Shown in pieces: positions 29,766-44,903 of a stretch of 64,000 nt of DNA (positions are counted from its first letter, which is position 1; each line of letters opens with the position of its first letter). The position numbers and the translations under genes are program-made. Source of the stretch: Dictyostelium firmibasis (Eukaryota; Evosea; Eumycetozoa; Dictyosteliales; Dictyosteliaceae); the NCBI GenBank assembly GCA_036169595.1, contig CM069765.1:6450001-6514000 (forward strand). The letters are read 5' to 3'. The notes under the pieces are model-generated. The model was not told where the DNA came from. It saw only the letters and a program-made list of their open reading frames with translations, and did not search any database.

Positions 29766-30132
29766 CTTCTTTATCAAGATCATCTGGTGGTGCATCATCA
29801 TCATCATCATATGAATAATTGAGATCTTCACTACAATTAAAATACAACCATTTACAAATTGGTGATCAATTTTCTCAAAACCAATATCAAAATCAAAATC
29901 AAAATCAAAATAATAATAATAATCAAAACTAAAACAATCCAGATGATGACCAGGATGTCTACGAAGACGAAGACGAAGAAACAGAGATAGAAGATTGGGA
30001 TGAGGAACTATTTGATCAATTGATGGTCGGTGTGATGGCTGTTTCTCAATGTATAATCACAAAGGCCATTTTAGCTTTTGATGAAACTGAATTAGTGTAT
30101 TCTCTTTAATGATTTTTACTGGCCTCTTATGG
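29766..30132 (+). mobile_element. TIR element remnant, most reduced copy (interval 4)
   Basis: Keeps only the QNQNQN/acidic region, the ATAATCACA-AAGGCCATTTT junction shared with interval 2, and a right end mutated to CTGGCCTCTTATGG. The FHVWRN and EEAGVL parts are missing. It is followed by AAAAAACTATAAATGATT. Confidence 0.55.
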
Positions 30133-30569
30133 AAAAAACTATAAATGATTAATTCTCTTACCCAATCAAAGTATGACTAAAAATAAAATTTTATCCTATT
30201 GAATTATTTTTTTTTTCTTTTTATTTTTGCAATTAAATTGGAATTTTCTTTTTTTTTTTTAAACCTCTCAAATATAGTAATTAGAATTAATTTCAACATA
30301 TAATATAAAAATTATTAATTTTAATTAAAAAAAAAAAAAAAAAATTATGAAAGAAAATAAAAAAAAATTTCTTTGTTTAAATTTTTATCAAAAAATAAAT
30401 AATTTTTTTTTGGGATCTTGTGATTTTCAAAAAAATTTTCATCTTTTTTTTATTTTTTTTCATCTTTTTTTTTTTTTTTTTTTTATTTTTTTTTTTATAA
30501 AAAAAAATAATTGACCAAATTTGTTTTTTTAGCCTACACACCTACAAACACCAAAAACACATTAATAAA
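30133..30569 (+). promoter_or_regulatory. Beta promoter right half and G5 leader
   Basis: Carries CCCAATCAAAGTATGACT, ATATAGTAATTAGAATTAAT, GGGATCTTGTGATTTTC, and a small CCTACACA duplication in front of CCTACAAACACCAAAAACAC. Otherwise like the G3 leader. Confidence 0.5.
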
Positions 30570-30797
30570 ATGTTAAATTTTAATAAGTACCATATATTTA
30601 GTTTGTTCTTTTTTTTACTTTTTTTTTCAAATGTCAATAGTCAAACCAATTGTATATATAAAGGTTCAGGTGATGGATATAACATAAACATAAATGCCTA
30701 TCAGCTTCAGAATTACAAGTTAGTATTTTTTTTTTTCTTTCCCCAAACTGTTTGCTAATTTCTTTTATATTTATTATAATTATTATTATTATTATTA

Positions 30798-30835
<38 letters not shown>

Positions 30836-33049
30836 TTTAGAGCCAGTAATGGAAGTAATATATATACTGAATTTTTTTTCTATGATTACATGCGATTTAA
30901 ATTGGATTATTGTAACAATCCAAGGTATTGTGGTTCATATAATTCAGCAAACTTACTATGTGGAATTCCTGTAAAAAACTATACTGAGAATCCTAGTGAT
31001 AGAGGTTGGATGGGATTTGATGGTACAGAATCAAGGAATGTTAGTTATAGTACAAGTGGGGTTAAGCTATCATATGTATCATATTTCCCCTATTATTTTT
31101 GTGAATCTCGTGTTCTTTCAACTATACAATATAAATGTGATCCTAGTATTAATGGAGCAAACGCAACTGTGAATCATGACCTTATAGGAACTTGTTTTAT
31201 TGAACTCACAATCTACTCTTCTTATTTTTGCCAAACATGTCCAAACTGTCCAACTACACATGGTACATGTAATCAAATGAATGGTTGGTGTGATTGTGAC
31301 ACCTACACCAAAGGTATAAATTGTGATCAATTGAATGTAAATATATCATCGATTGTTGGCCCAACTAATATTGGTGGTAATGTTACAATATTTGGTGATT
31401 TTTCAAATATTTACACAAATCATAATAGTATTAAAATCAACATTGGGACTTTATCATGTAATAGTGTTTATTTCACTCCAAACACTTCACAAATTACATG
31501 TATCGTTGGAGCAGGTCAATCATTTCAAAAAATGACATTTTCTGATGGGAATGGTCTAAGTTCAACATATGATGGATTTTATTATAAAGTTCTTTGTTCA
31601 AACGATTGTACACCAGGTGGTCGATGTAATGATATCATTGGTACTTGTGTTTGCAATGATGAAGCTTTAGGTATCGATTGTAAAACATTAAATTTACAAT
31701 TGACATCAGTCAATCAAACATTTGTAAGTGGTGGTCAAGTTTTCTTAAATGGTGATTTCTCAAAAGTCAATCATCTCGCTCTCAATGTCGAAATTGGAGG
31801 TCAACAATGTATAGATCCAAAATTAAATTCTTTATTCACAATATTGCAATGTAAAATTGGAGCTGGTGAAGGCATTAAAAATATTACAATAACATCTGGT
31901 AAATTATCATTTACAAAGGATGGAGCATTCCAATATCAATATTATACATGTCAAAATAGTTGTTCACCTCCACATGGTAGTTGTAATATATATAATGGCG
32001 AATGTGTATGTGATAATGAAACTTTTGGTAATAATTGTCAATTTATTCAATGTCCACTCAATTGCTCAACAGCATCGCGTGGTACTTGTGATGGTAATAC
32101 AGGTAAATGTATATGTAACAATAAATATACTGGTGATGCTTGTCAATTTATTCAATGTCCACTCAATTGCTCGACACCGTTACGTGGTACCTGTGATGAT
32201 AATACTGGTATTTGTGCCTGTGATAATAAATATAGTGGCGATGCTTGTCAATTTACTCTATGTCCCTTAAACTGTTCAGCACCACATGGTAACTGCGACC
32301 TTAACACTGGTATTTGTAGTTGTAACAATAAATATAGTGGTATTGGATGTGAAATTAGCGAATGTCCACTTAACTGTTCAACGCCTCATGGTACTTGTAA
32401 TGTTAATAATGGCGTTTGTACATGTGATAATAAATATAGTGGTATTGGATGTGAAATTAGCGAATGTCCACTTAACTGTTCAACGCCTCATGGTACTTGT
32501 AATGTTAATACTGGTATTTGTACATGTGATAATAAATATAGTGGTAATGGTTGTGAAGTTACTGAATGTCCAATTGGTTGTTCTACAAAACATGGAAGTT
32601 GTGATAGTAAGGTTGGTTTGTGTAAATGTGATACTCAAACCAAAGGATTGTTATGTGAAGAATCAAGATTATTAATAGAGTCAGCAGATTCAACCAATTC
32701 AAATGGTGGTACTACAACTATAATAGGTTATTTCGGTACTCCAACATCATTATTAATAATTAAAATAGGTGATTCAAATTGTACAAATATTAAAGTAATC
32801 AATGAAACAATATTGATGTGTGACATTGGTGAAGGTGATGGAATTCATAATGTCACCATTTTTGATGATGATCTTTCATATACTGCTATCAACTTATTCC
32901 AATATATCAATCATAAAAAAGAAATCTCAAATATATCCGGAGGTACCATCGCAGGTATAACGATTGGTTGTGTTGCAGGTATATCACTACTTGGTGCTGG
33001 TGGTTATTATCAATACAGAAGAATCAAAAAGGTTAAACTTTTTATATAA
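30570..33049 (+). CDS. G5: MRH-like/TIG/EGF receptor, 785 aa
   Basis: Exons 30570-30718 and 30841-33049. The intron is the shortest (122 bp), with acceptor TTTTTAG|AGCC. Nine EGF modules. Head patches are CGSYNSANLLCG, ENPSDRGW and YFPYYFCESRVLS. Exon 1 shares GSGDG and NAYQL with G3, supporting a duplication that covered interval 2 plus G3. The tail is YRRIKKVKLFI. Confidence 0.9.
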
Positions 33050-33465
33050 CAACAATATTTATTTTATATATCAACACATACAGATTTTTTTTTTAAAAAA
33101 AAATCATATAAAATTTATTCAATAAAAAATTTAAAATTTAAAAAATGACCAAGAGGTTTACCACAAAAAATAAAAAAATCATATGGTTTTCGTATAGAAT
33201 TTTAGTAATAACATATTATATAATGAAAGAGTATTTGTGTATTTTTTTAAATCATAGTTTATTATTTTATTTAAAATAAAAGTATACTTTTATAATTCTG
33301 ATTCATCTGGAATTTTTAGAAATAAATGAAAACTAATTAAAAAATCATTTATTAAATTGTTGATCACAGAATTAGTTTTTTTTTTTTTTTTTATCGAAAG
33401 TTATTATGAAGTGTTATTGTTTGTTTTGTTTAGGAAGTTGTAATGGAATGTAATCCTTTTGTTTT
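33050..33465 (+). other. 3' flank of G5
   Basis: Standard flank with the polyadenylation region near 33115-33135 (TTCAATAAAAAATTT), then CCAAGAGGTTTACCACAAAA and AT-rich sequence. No gene seen. Confidence 0.5.
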
Positions 33466-33705
33466 TTAGTTAGATAATTTTAGTTTTCGATACACTTTTT
33501 TTTTTTTTTTTTCGTTTAGTTTTTTGGGACTTTTTTTAAAAATTTGGCAGCTTTCCGATCGAATTTTTGATTTTTTTAGCTTAAGTTGGGTGTAAAATTT
33601 CTGATAATGTTTCTTTTAATTATTTATTTTTCTAATAAAATTACAAGAATTTAAGAAAAAATTATCGAAGATCAATAATCTTACTCAATAAAAGTATGAT
33701 AAATA
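33466..33705 (+). promoter_or_regulatory. Alpha promoter copy (interval 5)
   Basis: GTTAGATAATTTTAGTTTTC, TTTGGCAGCTTTCCGATC, AGCTTAAGTTGGGTGTAAAA, AATTTAAGAAAAAATTATCG, CAATAAAAGTATGATAAA. Like interval 1 alpha (both have CCGATCGAATTT). Confidence 0.55.
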
Positions 33706-33774
33706 AAAAATTTTAAAAAAAAAGATTTTTTAATTAAAAAAATAATTAAATCAGATTATTTTTTTTTCTTTTTC

Positions 33775-34035
33775 TTTTTAATTTCACAATAAAATTAAAA
33801 GAATATTCTGTATTTGTCGGATTACAATTAGTTTGATTAAATTTGAAATTTAGATTTTTAAATAATTCTTTCAGGCCATTTTCTATTGAATATAATATTG
33901 ATTTTTTAGTTTTTTTTTTCAATGATATAATATTTTTTTTCCTTCCCTCATCATTATCAAAAGAATCACTTTTTACTTTAAATATAAAAATAATTATGAA
34001 ACAAATATATCAAAAAAGAAAATATTCAATTTAAT
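33775..34035 (-). pseudogene. Truncated 5' end of a gene A paralogue (interval 5)
   Basis: Early exon 2, intron 1 and exon 1 remnants, ending in TATCAAAAAAGAAAATATTC as in gene A. The signal-peptide codons are further eroded than in interval 1. Beta-promoter sequence does not follow; a unique island begins instead. Confidence 0.65.
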
Positions 34036-34039
34036 TTTT

Positions 34040-34153
34040 TTCTTTTTATTTTTTTAACACCTTTTTTTTTTTTAAATTTTTTTTTTTTTGGGGTTTGGGT
34101 GTGCAAAAAAAAAAATATATATATATATATTTTTTTTTGTGGGGTTTGGGTGT

Positions 34154-34188
<35 letters not shown>

Positions 34189-35145
34189 TAAAAAAAAAAA
34201 GTATAAGCAATTATTTACCATTTTGTGTGTTTAGAAAAAATATTAATTTATTAATTTGGGTGTAAATACACATTTTAACATGCAAAAAAAAAATTTAATA
34301 GTTTTCAGAGATTTTTTTTCAATTTTTAACCTTTTTTTTTTTACACACACAATTTTTTTTTTTTCAACATTCCCACACACACAAAAAAAAAACCAAATAC
34401 CATATGAAATAAATAAAAATAAAAATTTTAATAATTTATTTATTTTTAATTTTTATTTATAACACAACTTTCAATGGTTTTTTAATATTTTGGAAAATGG
34501 GAGGTATGTATTTTCTCATTCACATTTATAAAAATATATTATGTAATTTTATTTTTTTTAAAATATATATATTAATACTTTAAATACCAAATATAATTTT
34601 TTTTATTTTAATGAAAAGTTTCAAACAAATAAATTTTACAACACAACCATTAATGATAGAGCAGTAAAATTAATGTTTCACCAAGAAATTTCCGAACAAA
34701 GGTTTTATCAAAATACAGTTTATAAGAAACCAACAGTTTGCCAACAAAACCGAATCATTAAATATTCACCTTATAATGGTGATGAAAAAAAAAAAAAAGA
34801 AAACCCTTGCTCAACTGATTTTCGCATCCCAGTATACAGAATACGAGCATATCAAATCAGAAGTTCCTCTTCCTTCAAATTTAGTTTATGACTCGTTGGT
34901 GGTGAAAAGAGTTGACAATCTGGATTGTATAGTTCTTATTGTTGATATTAAACAAATTTTAGATGAAACAGGTGGGGCAAAAGACAAAAACTATCAGTAC
35001 TCCCTGACCAAATCATTTAAAATAATAAATTACCACAAACAATTTTCAATGCACACCAATAAAAAATAAAAAAAAAGATTTAAAAAAAATTGCGTCACAG
35101 TGTTTTTATTTTTTCATATAAAAATTTTTTTTATTATTTTTTTTA
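34040..35145 (+). pseudogene. Unique island with two overlapping unrecognised ORFs
   Basis: Sequence found nowhere else in the window. It opens with two copies of GGGGTTTGGGTGTGC (34090-34104 and 34141-34155) followed by A runs, then an AT-rich stretch. Two overlapping + strand frames follow: 34673-34891 (open upstream to about 34619; contains YNTTINDRAVKLMFHQEIS) and 34776-35069 (contains LVYDSLVVKRVDNLDCIVLI and VDIKQILDETGG). Both have ordinary Dictyostelium codon use, so this is probably a displaced, broken gene with its own promoter. No family recognised. An upstream ATGGGAGGTATGT at 34497 could be a former first exon and splice donor. Confidence 0.4.
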
Positions 35146-35720
35146 CCCCCTTATTTTTCATTTTTCGTCACCCTAATTTCTTATTTTGAGCAGTTTTGAA
35201 AAGCCTTATCAACACTCCAAAATAGCCATGTCATAACAGAACAACAGGCCCTTTCATTATGATAAGGTGTCTTCATGGGTTATGTGAGTGTTTTGGATGT
35301 TTTTAATCAATAACTATGATAGAAAAGTAATAATGTCATTTTATATGGTGATTTTTTTTTTTTTATATGTAAAAATTTTCTTTTTTTTTTTTTTACACAT
35401 AAAAATTTTCTTTTTTTTTGTAAGTAAATTTTTATTATGTATTAAAAAATATTAAAAATATTAAATAATTATTATAATTTTTAATTCAAATATTAATAAT
35501 AGTTTATAGTTTCATACATCCCACCTGCCACACTCTCAATTTTTTTTTGAATTAAATTTTTGCAAAAATTCATAAATTTTTTTTTTTTTTTATTTTTTAT
35601 TTTTTTTATTTTTTTATTTTTTTTTTCTTTTCATTTTTTTTAAAACTATACAAATAATAACAATATATATAATATAATAACTATAGATTATATTTTACAT
35701 GGTGCATTAGTTCATTTTAA

Positions 35721-35851
35721 AATACATTTATATTAATGTATATTATACAACTTGTAGATTGACCTATTTTAAAATTTTAAAATAAACAATATTGTATATA
35801 AATTTTAAAATAGGTCAATCTACAAGTTATATACATTAATATAAATGTATT
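35721..35851. repeat. 51-bp inverted repeat with 5-nt bulge
   Basis: Arm 35721-35776 pairs with 35801-35851. The arms match over 51 positions once a 5-nt TATAC-type insertion in the left arm is skipped; they include ACTTGTAGATTGACCTATTT. The loop is about 24 bp. It sits where interval 1 runs directly from AATAACTATA into the following region, so it is a separate insertion, possibly a small nested inverted-repeat element. Confidence 0.8.
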
Positions 35852-36346
35852 TCTTTTTTTTTAAAAAAATTCATACCTACTTAATTTTTAATATATATTC
35901 TATTTCTTCATATAGATGACCATCTGTATCCCATAATGGTTGCAGGCCAATATGATCTTACTAAAATTTTTGGTAAACAGATTAAGACATTCTTAAAGTA
36001 GTACCAGTATTAGATGATTGTGATGAAGAAGCAGGTGTATTAGATTGTGATGATGAAGAAGCAGGTGTATTAGATTGTGATGATGAAGAAGAGGTAGTAG
36101 CAGTAGCAGTAGCAGTAGCAGTAGCAGTAGCAGTAGCAATAGCAATAGCAGTAGCAGTAGCAGTAGCAGTAGCAGTAGCAGTAGCAGTGGTAGTGGTAGT
36201 GATGGTATTGGATCTTGATAAAGAAGCAGGTGTATTCAATGGTGGTGATGATGAAGATGCAGTAGAAGTAGTATTGGTATTATTTAAAGAGAGTTTGTTA
36301 TTGTGATGAAGAAGCAGGAGTATTAGATCGTGATGGCTGTTTCTCA

Positions 36347-36893
36347 ATGTATAATCACATGAAAAAGATCTCATCTAAATTTAATCGTGGTGAAATAGTA
36401 ATGAAAACTAATCAAAGAGATGAATTTTTAGCCTCTTACAATTCATCATTTAAATTTGAATATTCTATGGTACAAGATTTACAAGAACTTCATAAATTAC
36501 TTCCAGGGCACAGCGAAACAACAAATGGTCAAATTGTTGGTGGTCAAATTAGAAATTTTTTAAAACTATTAAAAGGTAAAGGTCTAGGTTCACAAAGGTA
36601 CTCTGAGATATCGAAAGATTTAGCTGAATCGTTATATTACTATGGTGGTAAAGCTGTTGTCAATATTATTAAAGGTTGTGCATTTGGTGTAGATGAAGAT
36701 AATGTTGTTATTGATCCTCGAAACGCAAATTTGATATTACTGGTCTTACTTCTATTATCGAAAGAACGCCAGTTGCAAACATTTATCCATTATTGGATGA
36801 TTTAAAATCGTTAGATGAACCTTTGTTTTCAAAATTTCCAAAGGATGAAAATGGTAAAGCAAAGACCATTTTAGCTTTTGATGAAACTGAATT
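36347..36893 (+). pseudogene. Frameshifted copy of the 187-codon ORF (interval 5)
   Basis: Identical in layout to the 12203 copy up to DPRNANLI. There ATATTACTGGTC replaces ATATTACCTGGTC (one base fewer), which shifts the frame to an early stop at 36805. The original frame continues to DETELVYSL near 36893. Confidence 0.65.
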
Positions 36894-36922
36894 AGTGTAT
36901 TCTCTTTACTGGACTCCTATGG

Positions 36923-37359
36923 AAAAAACTATTAATGATCAATTCTCTTACCCAATCAAAGTATGACTAAAAATAAAATTTTATCCAATTGAGTTATTTT
37001 TTTTTCTTTTACTTTTTATTTTTGCAATTAAATTGGAATTTTCTTTTTTTTTTTTTTTTTAAACCTCTCAAATATAGTAATTAATATAAAGTAATAATTT
37101 TTATATTATTTATATTAATTTTAATTAAAAAAAAAAAAAAAATTTACGAAAGAAAATAAAAAAAAATTTCTTTGTATAAATTTTTATCAAAAAATAAATA
37201 ATTTTTTTTTTTTTGGATCTTGTGATTTTCAAAAACAATTTTTCATCTTTTTTTTAAATTTTTTTCATCTTTTTTTTTTTTTTCTTTTTTTTTTTCTAAA
37301 AAAAAAAAAACTTCAAATTTGTTTTTTTAGCCTACAAACACCAAAAACACATTGATAAA
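36923..37359 (+). promoter_or_regulatory. Beta promoter right half and G6 leader
   Basis: AAAAAACTATTAATGATCAA, CCCAATCAAAGTATGACT, then the long leader type with a small local rearrangement near 37080-37125 (TAATATAAAGTAATAATT), GGATCTTGTGATTTTC and CCTACAAACACCAAAAACAC before the ATG. Confidence 0.5.
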
Positions 37360-40125
<2,766 letters not shown>

Positions 40126-41217
40126 CAACAATATTTATTTTATATATCAACACATACAGATTTTTTTTTTTTAAAAAAAATCATATAAAATTTATTCTAT
40201 AAAAATTTAAAATTTAATAAATGACCAAGAGGTCTACCACAAAAAATAAAAAAATCATACGGTATTTGCAGAGAATTTTGGGTAATAACATATTATATGA
40301 ATGAAAGAGTATTTGTGTATTTTTTAATTCACAGTTATCTTATTTAAAAAAAATAAAAGTATCCTTTTATAATTCTGATTTATCTGGAATTTTTACTAAA
40401 ATTATTACTCAAAAAAAAAAAAATAACCCAATAGAAAAATGAAAAAAAAAAATTTTATGTAATAATTTTTTTTTTTGGGATCTTGTAGAGTTTTTCCTTA
40501 TCCAACTTTGGGATATCTATGTAATTTTTCAGCGGTCCTTGTCCGTCCAACAATTTTTTTTATTTATCTCAATTATTTTAATAAAATTCCATTGGTTAAC
40601 ATCAAATAATTAATAATAATAATTTTCAAAATAAAAAAAAAATAAAAAATAAAAAAAAAAAAAATAAAAAAATAAATTATGATAAAATCGGTAAATCCTT
40701 TTTTTTATTAATTATTTTTGAATAACAATTTTTTTTTTTATTTTTTATAATGCATTCGATTGTCTATTTTTTTGTTAATGAAAAAAATTGAAAATGTTTG
40801 TTTTTATTTTTTTTTTTGGTGATGTTTTTTTAATTTTTTTTTTTTTTTGCAAGAATCTCAAAAAACAAGATAAAATTTGTTATTACTTTTGACTAAATTA
40901 TACTTTTTATCAAAAAAAAAATTGTTATTTTAACATAATTTTATAAAATATAATGGAGCACTTTAGGGTTGATGATAAATATTTTTTTTTATTATTATGA
41001 AATAAATATTTTTATTATTTTTTTATTTATTTCCTATCAAAAAATTTAAAAAATACAATTTGTAAATTTGTTCACCTAATTTAAAAAAAAAAAAAAAAAA
41101 AAACTAATTTGATCACAAAATTAGTTTTTTTTTTTTTTTTTCGCGAAAGTTATTATGAAGTGTTATTGTTTGTTTTGTTTAGGAAATTGTGATGGAATGT
41201 AATCACCACTGAAATCC
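40126..41217 (+). other. 3' flank of G6, leader-like relic and AT-rich repeats
   Basis: Standard 3' flank, then the CCTTATCCAACTTTGGGATA/CAGCGGTCCTTGTCCGTCCA block (about 40495-40560). Next come CCATTGGTTAACATCAAATA and a block with ATAATGGAGCACTTTAGGGT (about 40905-41000) that recurs, twice, in interval 9. No coding sequence seen. Confidence 0.45.
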
Positions 41218-41465
41218 TTTTGTTTTTTAGTTCGATACTATTAGTTTTCAATGCACTTTTTTTTTTTTTTTTCGTTTTCTTTTTAGGGACTTTTTTTTAA
41301 AAATTTGGTAACTTGGGCCGAATTTTTGATTTTTTTGACTTATGTTGGGTGTAAATTTCTGATAATGTTTCTTTTAATTATTTATTTTTCTAATAAAATT
41401 ACAAGAATTTAAGAAAAAATTATCGACGATCATAATCTTACTAAATAAAAGTATTATTAATAAAA
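41218..41465 (+). promoter_or_regulatory. Alpha promoter copy (interval 6)
   Basis: TTTTGTTTTTTAGTTCGATA, AATTTGGTAACTTGGGCC, GACTTATGTTGGGTGTAAAT, AATTTAAGAAAAAATTATCG. Most similar to interval 3 alpha. Confidence 0.55.
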
Positions 41466-41539
41466 AATTTTAAAAAAAAAAAGAAATTAAATTAAAAATT
41501 AGTAAAATTAAATCAGATTATTTTTTTTTCTTTTTCTTT

Positions 41540-41790
41540 TTAATTTCACAATAAAATTAAAAGAATATTCTGTGTTTGTCGAATTACAATTAGTTTGATT
41601 AAATTTGAAATTTAGATTTTTAAATAAATCTTTCAGGCCATTTTCTATTGAATATAATATTGATTATTTAGTTTTTTTTTTCAATGATATAATATTTTTT
41701 TTCCTTTCCCTCATCATTATTCAAAGAATCACTTTTTACTTTAAATATAAAAATAATTATGAAACAAATATATAAATTCAATTGAATTTT
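41540..41790 (-). pseudogene. Truncated 5' end of a gene A paralogue (interval 6)
   Basis: Near-identical to the interval 3 remnant: early exon 2, intron 1 and eroded exon 1 with the AATTATGAAAC change. Confidence 0.65.
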
Positions 41791-41799
41791 TTCTTTTTT

Positions 41800-42011
41800 T
41801 TTTTTTTTTTTTGAAACCTTTTTTTTTTAAAATTTTTTTTTTTTTTTTTTGGAGAGTTTTTTAGAAAAAAATTTGGGAACTATCAATCTGGTCGATTTTT
41901 TAGTTTTGGTGGCAGACCTCAAGGGTGGGTGTAACTTTTCTAATAATGTTTCTTTTTAATTATTTATTTTTCTAATAATTTTTTAAAAAATTACAAAACT
42001 TTAAGAAAAAA
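41800..42011 (+). promoter_or_regulatory. Beta promoter copy, left half (interval 6)
   Basis: TTGGGAACTATCAATCTGGT, GGCAGACCTCAAGGGTGGGT, then TTAAGAAAAAA at the element junction. Confidence 0.55.
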
Positions 42012-44122
42012 CTGTACACATAAAAAATGGTATTTTATTTTTTAAATAAAAAAATTGAAATTTTTCAATTTTTTTATTTTTTTTATTTTTTATTTTTTTA
42101 TTTTTTTTTATTTTTTTTATACTTTTTTTTTTTATTATTAAAATTTCATTTGTATTATTAAATAATACATGTTTAAATTTGTTTTTCCAACAGTTTAAAA
42201 TTTTAAAGTTCATTATAATTTAAAGAAACCCTTCGTGACTATTCTTTAAATTGTTTGAATTATTTATTATTACAAAGGAACTACCATATTTATTATTATA
42301 TATTTCCAAATTTAATAGTTTATATTTCTTATTGTACCCTTTGTGACTAACAATAAGGACTATAACCTTAATTAACTTGTATAAATATATATAACTAGTA
42401 TAAAATATAAAGAATGATACAGATACAACTTTTTTTCACGTTTGGAAAAACTTTGTTATCAAAAACCAAATATTACAATTTCTAGAGATTTAGATGGAAA
42501 AGAGAAAAGAAAACAACTACCAACGATTAGAGAATTTTTATTAAATACTTTTTCAAAATTTACCAATTATAAATTAAAACAAGAAATTGTGCAAATTAGA
42601 ATCAAGTAACGTGCAACTCATCAATGATATTAATATAGTTCATGAATATAATCAACAATTGAACAAATCAGAATTATATAAACTAAATTTAAAGATGCTG
42701 ATGCTTAATGTTCAAATCTTTACGAACAAATGAAACAAGTTCAAATCAAATCGTTTGGTTTATTATTGCTTCTTTTGGTAAAAATGCTGCCGATACTCAA
42801 TACTATCTCCCAGATTTATTAAAAATGGATTTCAGTACTGTTATCAAACATTGTGAAGAGTTTAAAATTGGAAAAGAGAATCATGGGTTTTCAATTGAAG
42901 AATTACGTAGTACCTGTAAAGGTAAATTCGATTCTACACCCTCATGATCGTGATGAAGAAGCAGGTGTATTGGATGATCATTATGAAGAGGCAGGAATAT
43001 TGGATGATCGTGATGAAGAAGCAGGAGTATTGGATAGTGGTGGATAAGAGCTAGTAGCAGTAGCGGTGGTTGTGGTAGTGGTGGTATTGGATGATCTTGA
43101 TAAAGAAGCAGGAGTATTGGATGGTGGTGGATGAAGAGGTAGTAGTAGAAGTAGTATTGGTATTATTTAAATCAAATAGATTTGTGAATTCAATATTTGA
43201 CGATCTAAAAATGTATTACTGGGTGGTGCATCATCATCATTATCATATGAATAATTGAGATCTTCACTACAATTAAAATACAACCATTTACAAATTGGTG
43301 ATCAATTTTCTCAAAACCAATATCAAAATCAAAATCAAATCAAAATAATAATAATAATCAAAACTAAAACAATCCAGATGATGACCAGGATGTCTACGAA
43401 GACGAAGACGATGACGATGAAACAGAGATAGAAGATTGGGATGAGGAACTATTTGATCAATTGATGGTCGGTGTGATGGCTGTTTCTCAATGTATAATCA
43501 CATGAAAAAGATCTCATCTAAATTTAATCGTGGTGAAATAGTAATGAAAACTAATCAAAGAGATGAATTTTTAGCCTCTTACAATTCATCATTTAAATCT
43601 GAATATTCTATGGTACAAGATTTACAAGAACTTCATAAATTACTTCCAGGGTACAGCGAAACAACAAATGGTCAAATTGTTGGTGGTCATATTAGAAATT
43701 TCTTAAAACTATTAAAAGGTAAAGGTCCAGGTTCACAAAGGTACTCTGAGATATCGAAAGATTTAGCTGAATCGTTATATTACTATGGTGGTAAAGCTGT
43801 TGTCAATATTATTAAAGGTTGTGCATTTGGTGTAGATGAAGATAATGTTGTTATTGATACTCGAAACGCAAATTTGATATTACCTGGTCTTACTTCTATT
43901 ATCGAAAGAACGCCAGTTGCAAACATTTATCCATCATTGGATGATTTAAAATCATTAGATGAACCTTTGTTTTCAAAATTTCCAAAGGATGAAAATGGTA
44001 AAGCAAAGGCCATTTTAGCTTTTGATGAAACTGAATTAGTGTATTCTCTTTAATGATTTTTACAAAAAACTATGAAACTGAATTAGTGTATTCTCTTAAT
44101 GATTTTTACTGGACTCCTATGG
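42012..44122 (+). mobile_element. TIR element copy with full 187-codon ORF (interval 6)
   Basis: Left end CTGTACACATAAAA, right end CTGGACTCCTATGG, flanked by AAAAAA runs. Same internal order as interval 3: T-rich stretch, FHVWRN opening, the STVIKHCEEFKIGKENHGF ORF (42708-42947), EEAGVL repeats (about 42951-43044), QNQNQ and acidic region, 187-codon ORF, and a tandem duplication of about 50 bp before the right end. Confidence 0.65.
43490..44053 (+). CDS. 187-aa ORF of the TIR element (interval 6)
   Basis: Full-length frame, same start and end as at 12203. Differences from that copy include KSEYS for KFEYS, GGHIRNF for GGQIRNF, DTRNAN for DPRNAN and YPSLDD for YPLLDD. It shares most of these with the 50205 copy. 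Function not established; see the 12203 entry for the transposase-like reading. Confidence 0.45.
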   Translation: MYNHMKKISSKFNRGEIVMKTNQRDEFLASYNSSFKSEYSMVQDLQELHKLLPGYSETTNGQIVGGHIRNFLKLLKGKGPGSQRYSEISKDLAESLYYYGGKAVVNIIKGCAFGVDEDNVVIDTRNANLILPGLTSIIERTPVANIYPSLDDLKSLDEPLFSKFPKDENGKAKAILAFDETELVYSL

Positions 44123-44382
44123 AAAAAACTATTAATGATCAATTCTCTTACCCAATCAAAGTATGACTAAAAAAAAACCATTAATATATTATATTATATT
44201 TTTTCTTTGTTTAAATTTTTATCACACAACAAATAATTTTTTTTTTGGGATCTTGTGATTTTCAAAAACAATTTTTCATCTTTTTTTTAATTTTTTTCAT
44301 CTTTTTTTTTTTTTTTTTTTTTTTTTTTGTTGAAAAAAAAAAACATCAAATTTCTTTCAAACACCAAAAACACATTGATAAA
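44123..44382 (+). promoter_or_regulatory. Beta promoter right half and leader of the 44.4-kb stump
   Basis: AAAAAACTATTAATGATCAA, CAATCAAAGTATGACT, then the CACACAACAAATAATT leader type and GGGATCTTGTGATTTTC. The TAGCCCAC just before AAACACCAAAAACAC is missing. Confidence 0.5.

Positions 44383-44903
<521 letters not shown>

Larger units (their letters stand above)
35146..36922 (+). mobile_element. TIR element, left end missing (interval 5)
   Basis: Shares with interval 1 the segment GCCTTATCAACACTCCAAAA, TAGCCATGTCATAACAGAAC and CATTATGATAAGGTGTCTTC (about 35200-35345). It also shares the GCAGTA tract (about 36095-36186), the 187-codon ORF region and the right end CTGGACTCCTATGG. The left terminal repeat is not visible, so the left limit is a guess. 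The interval 1 palindrome is absent; a different palindrome is present instead. Confidence 0.6.

Noticed and set aside
34090-34155. GGGGTTTGGGTGTGC repeats as telomere-like sequence
   Set aside because: Only two copies, not a tandem array, and located inside the chromosome next to AT runs; a promoter-type element is likelier.
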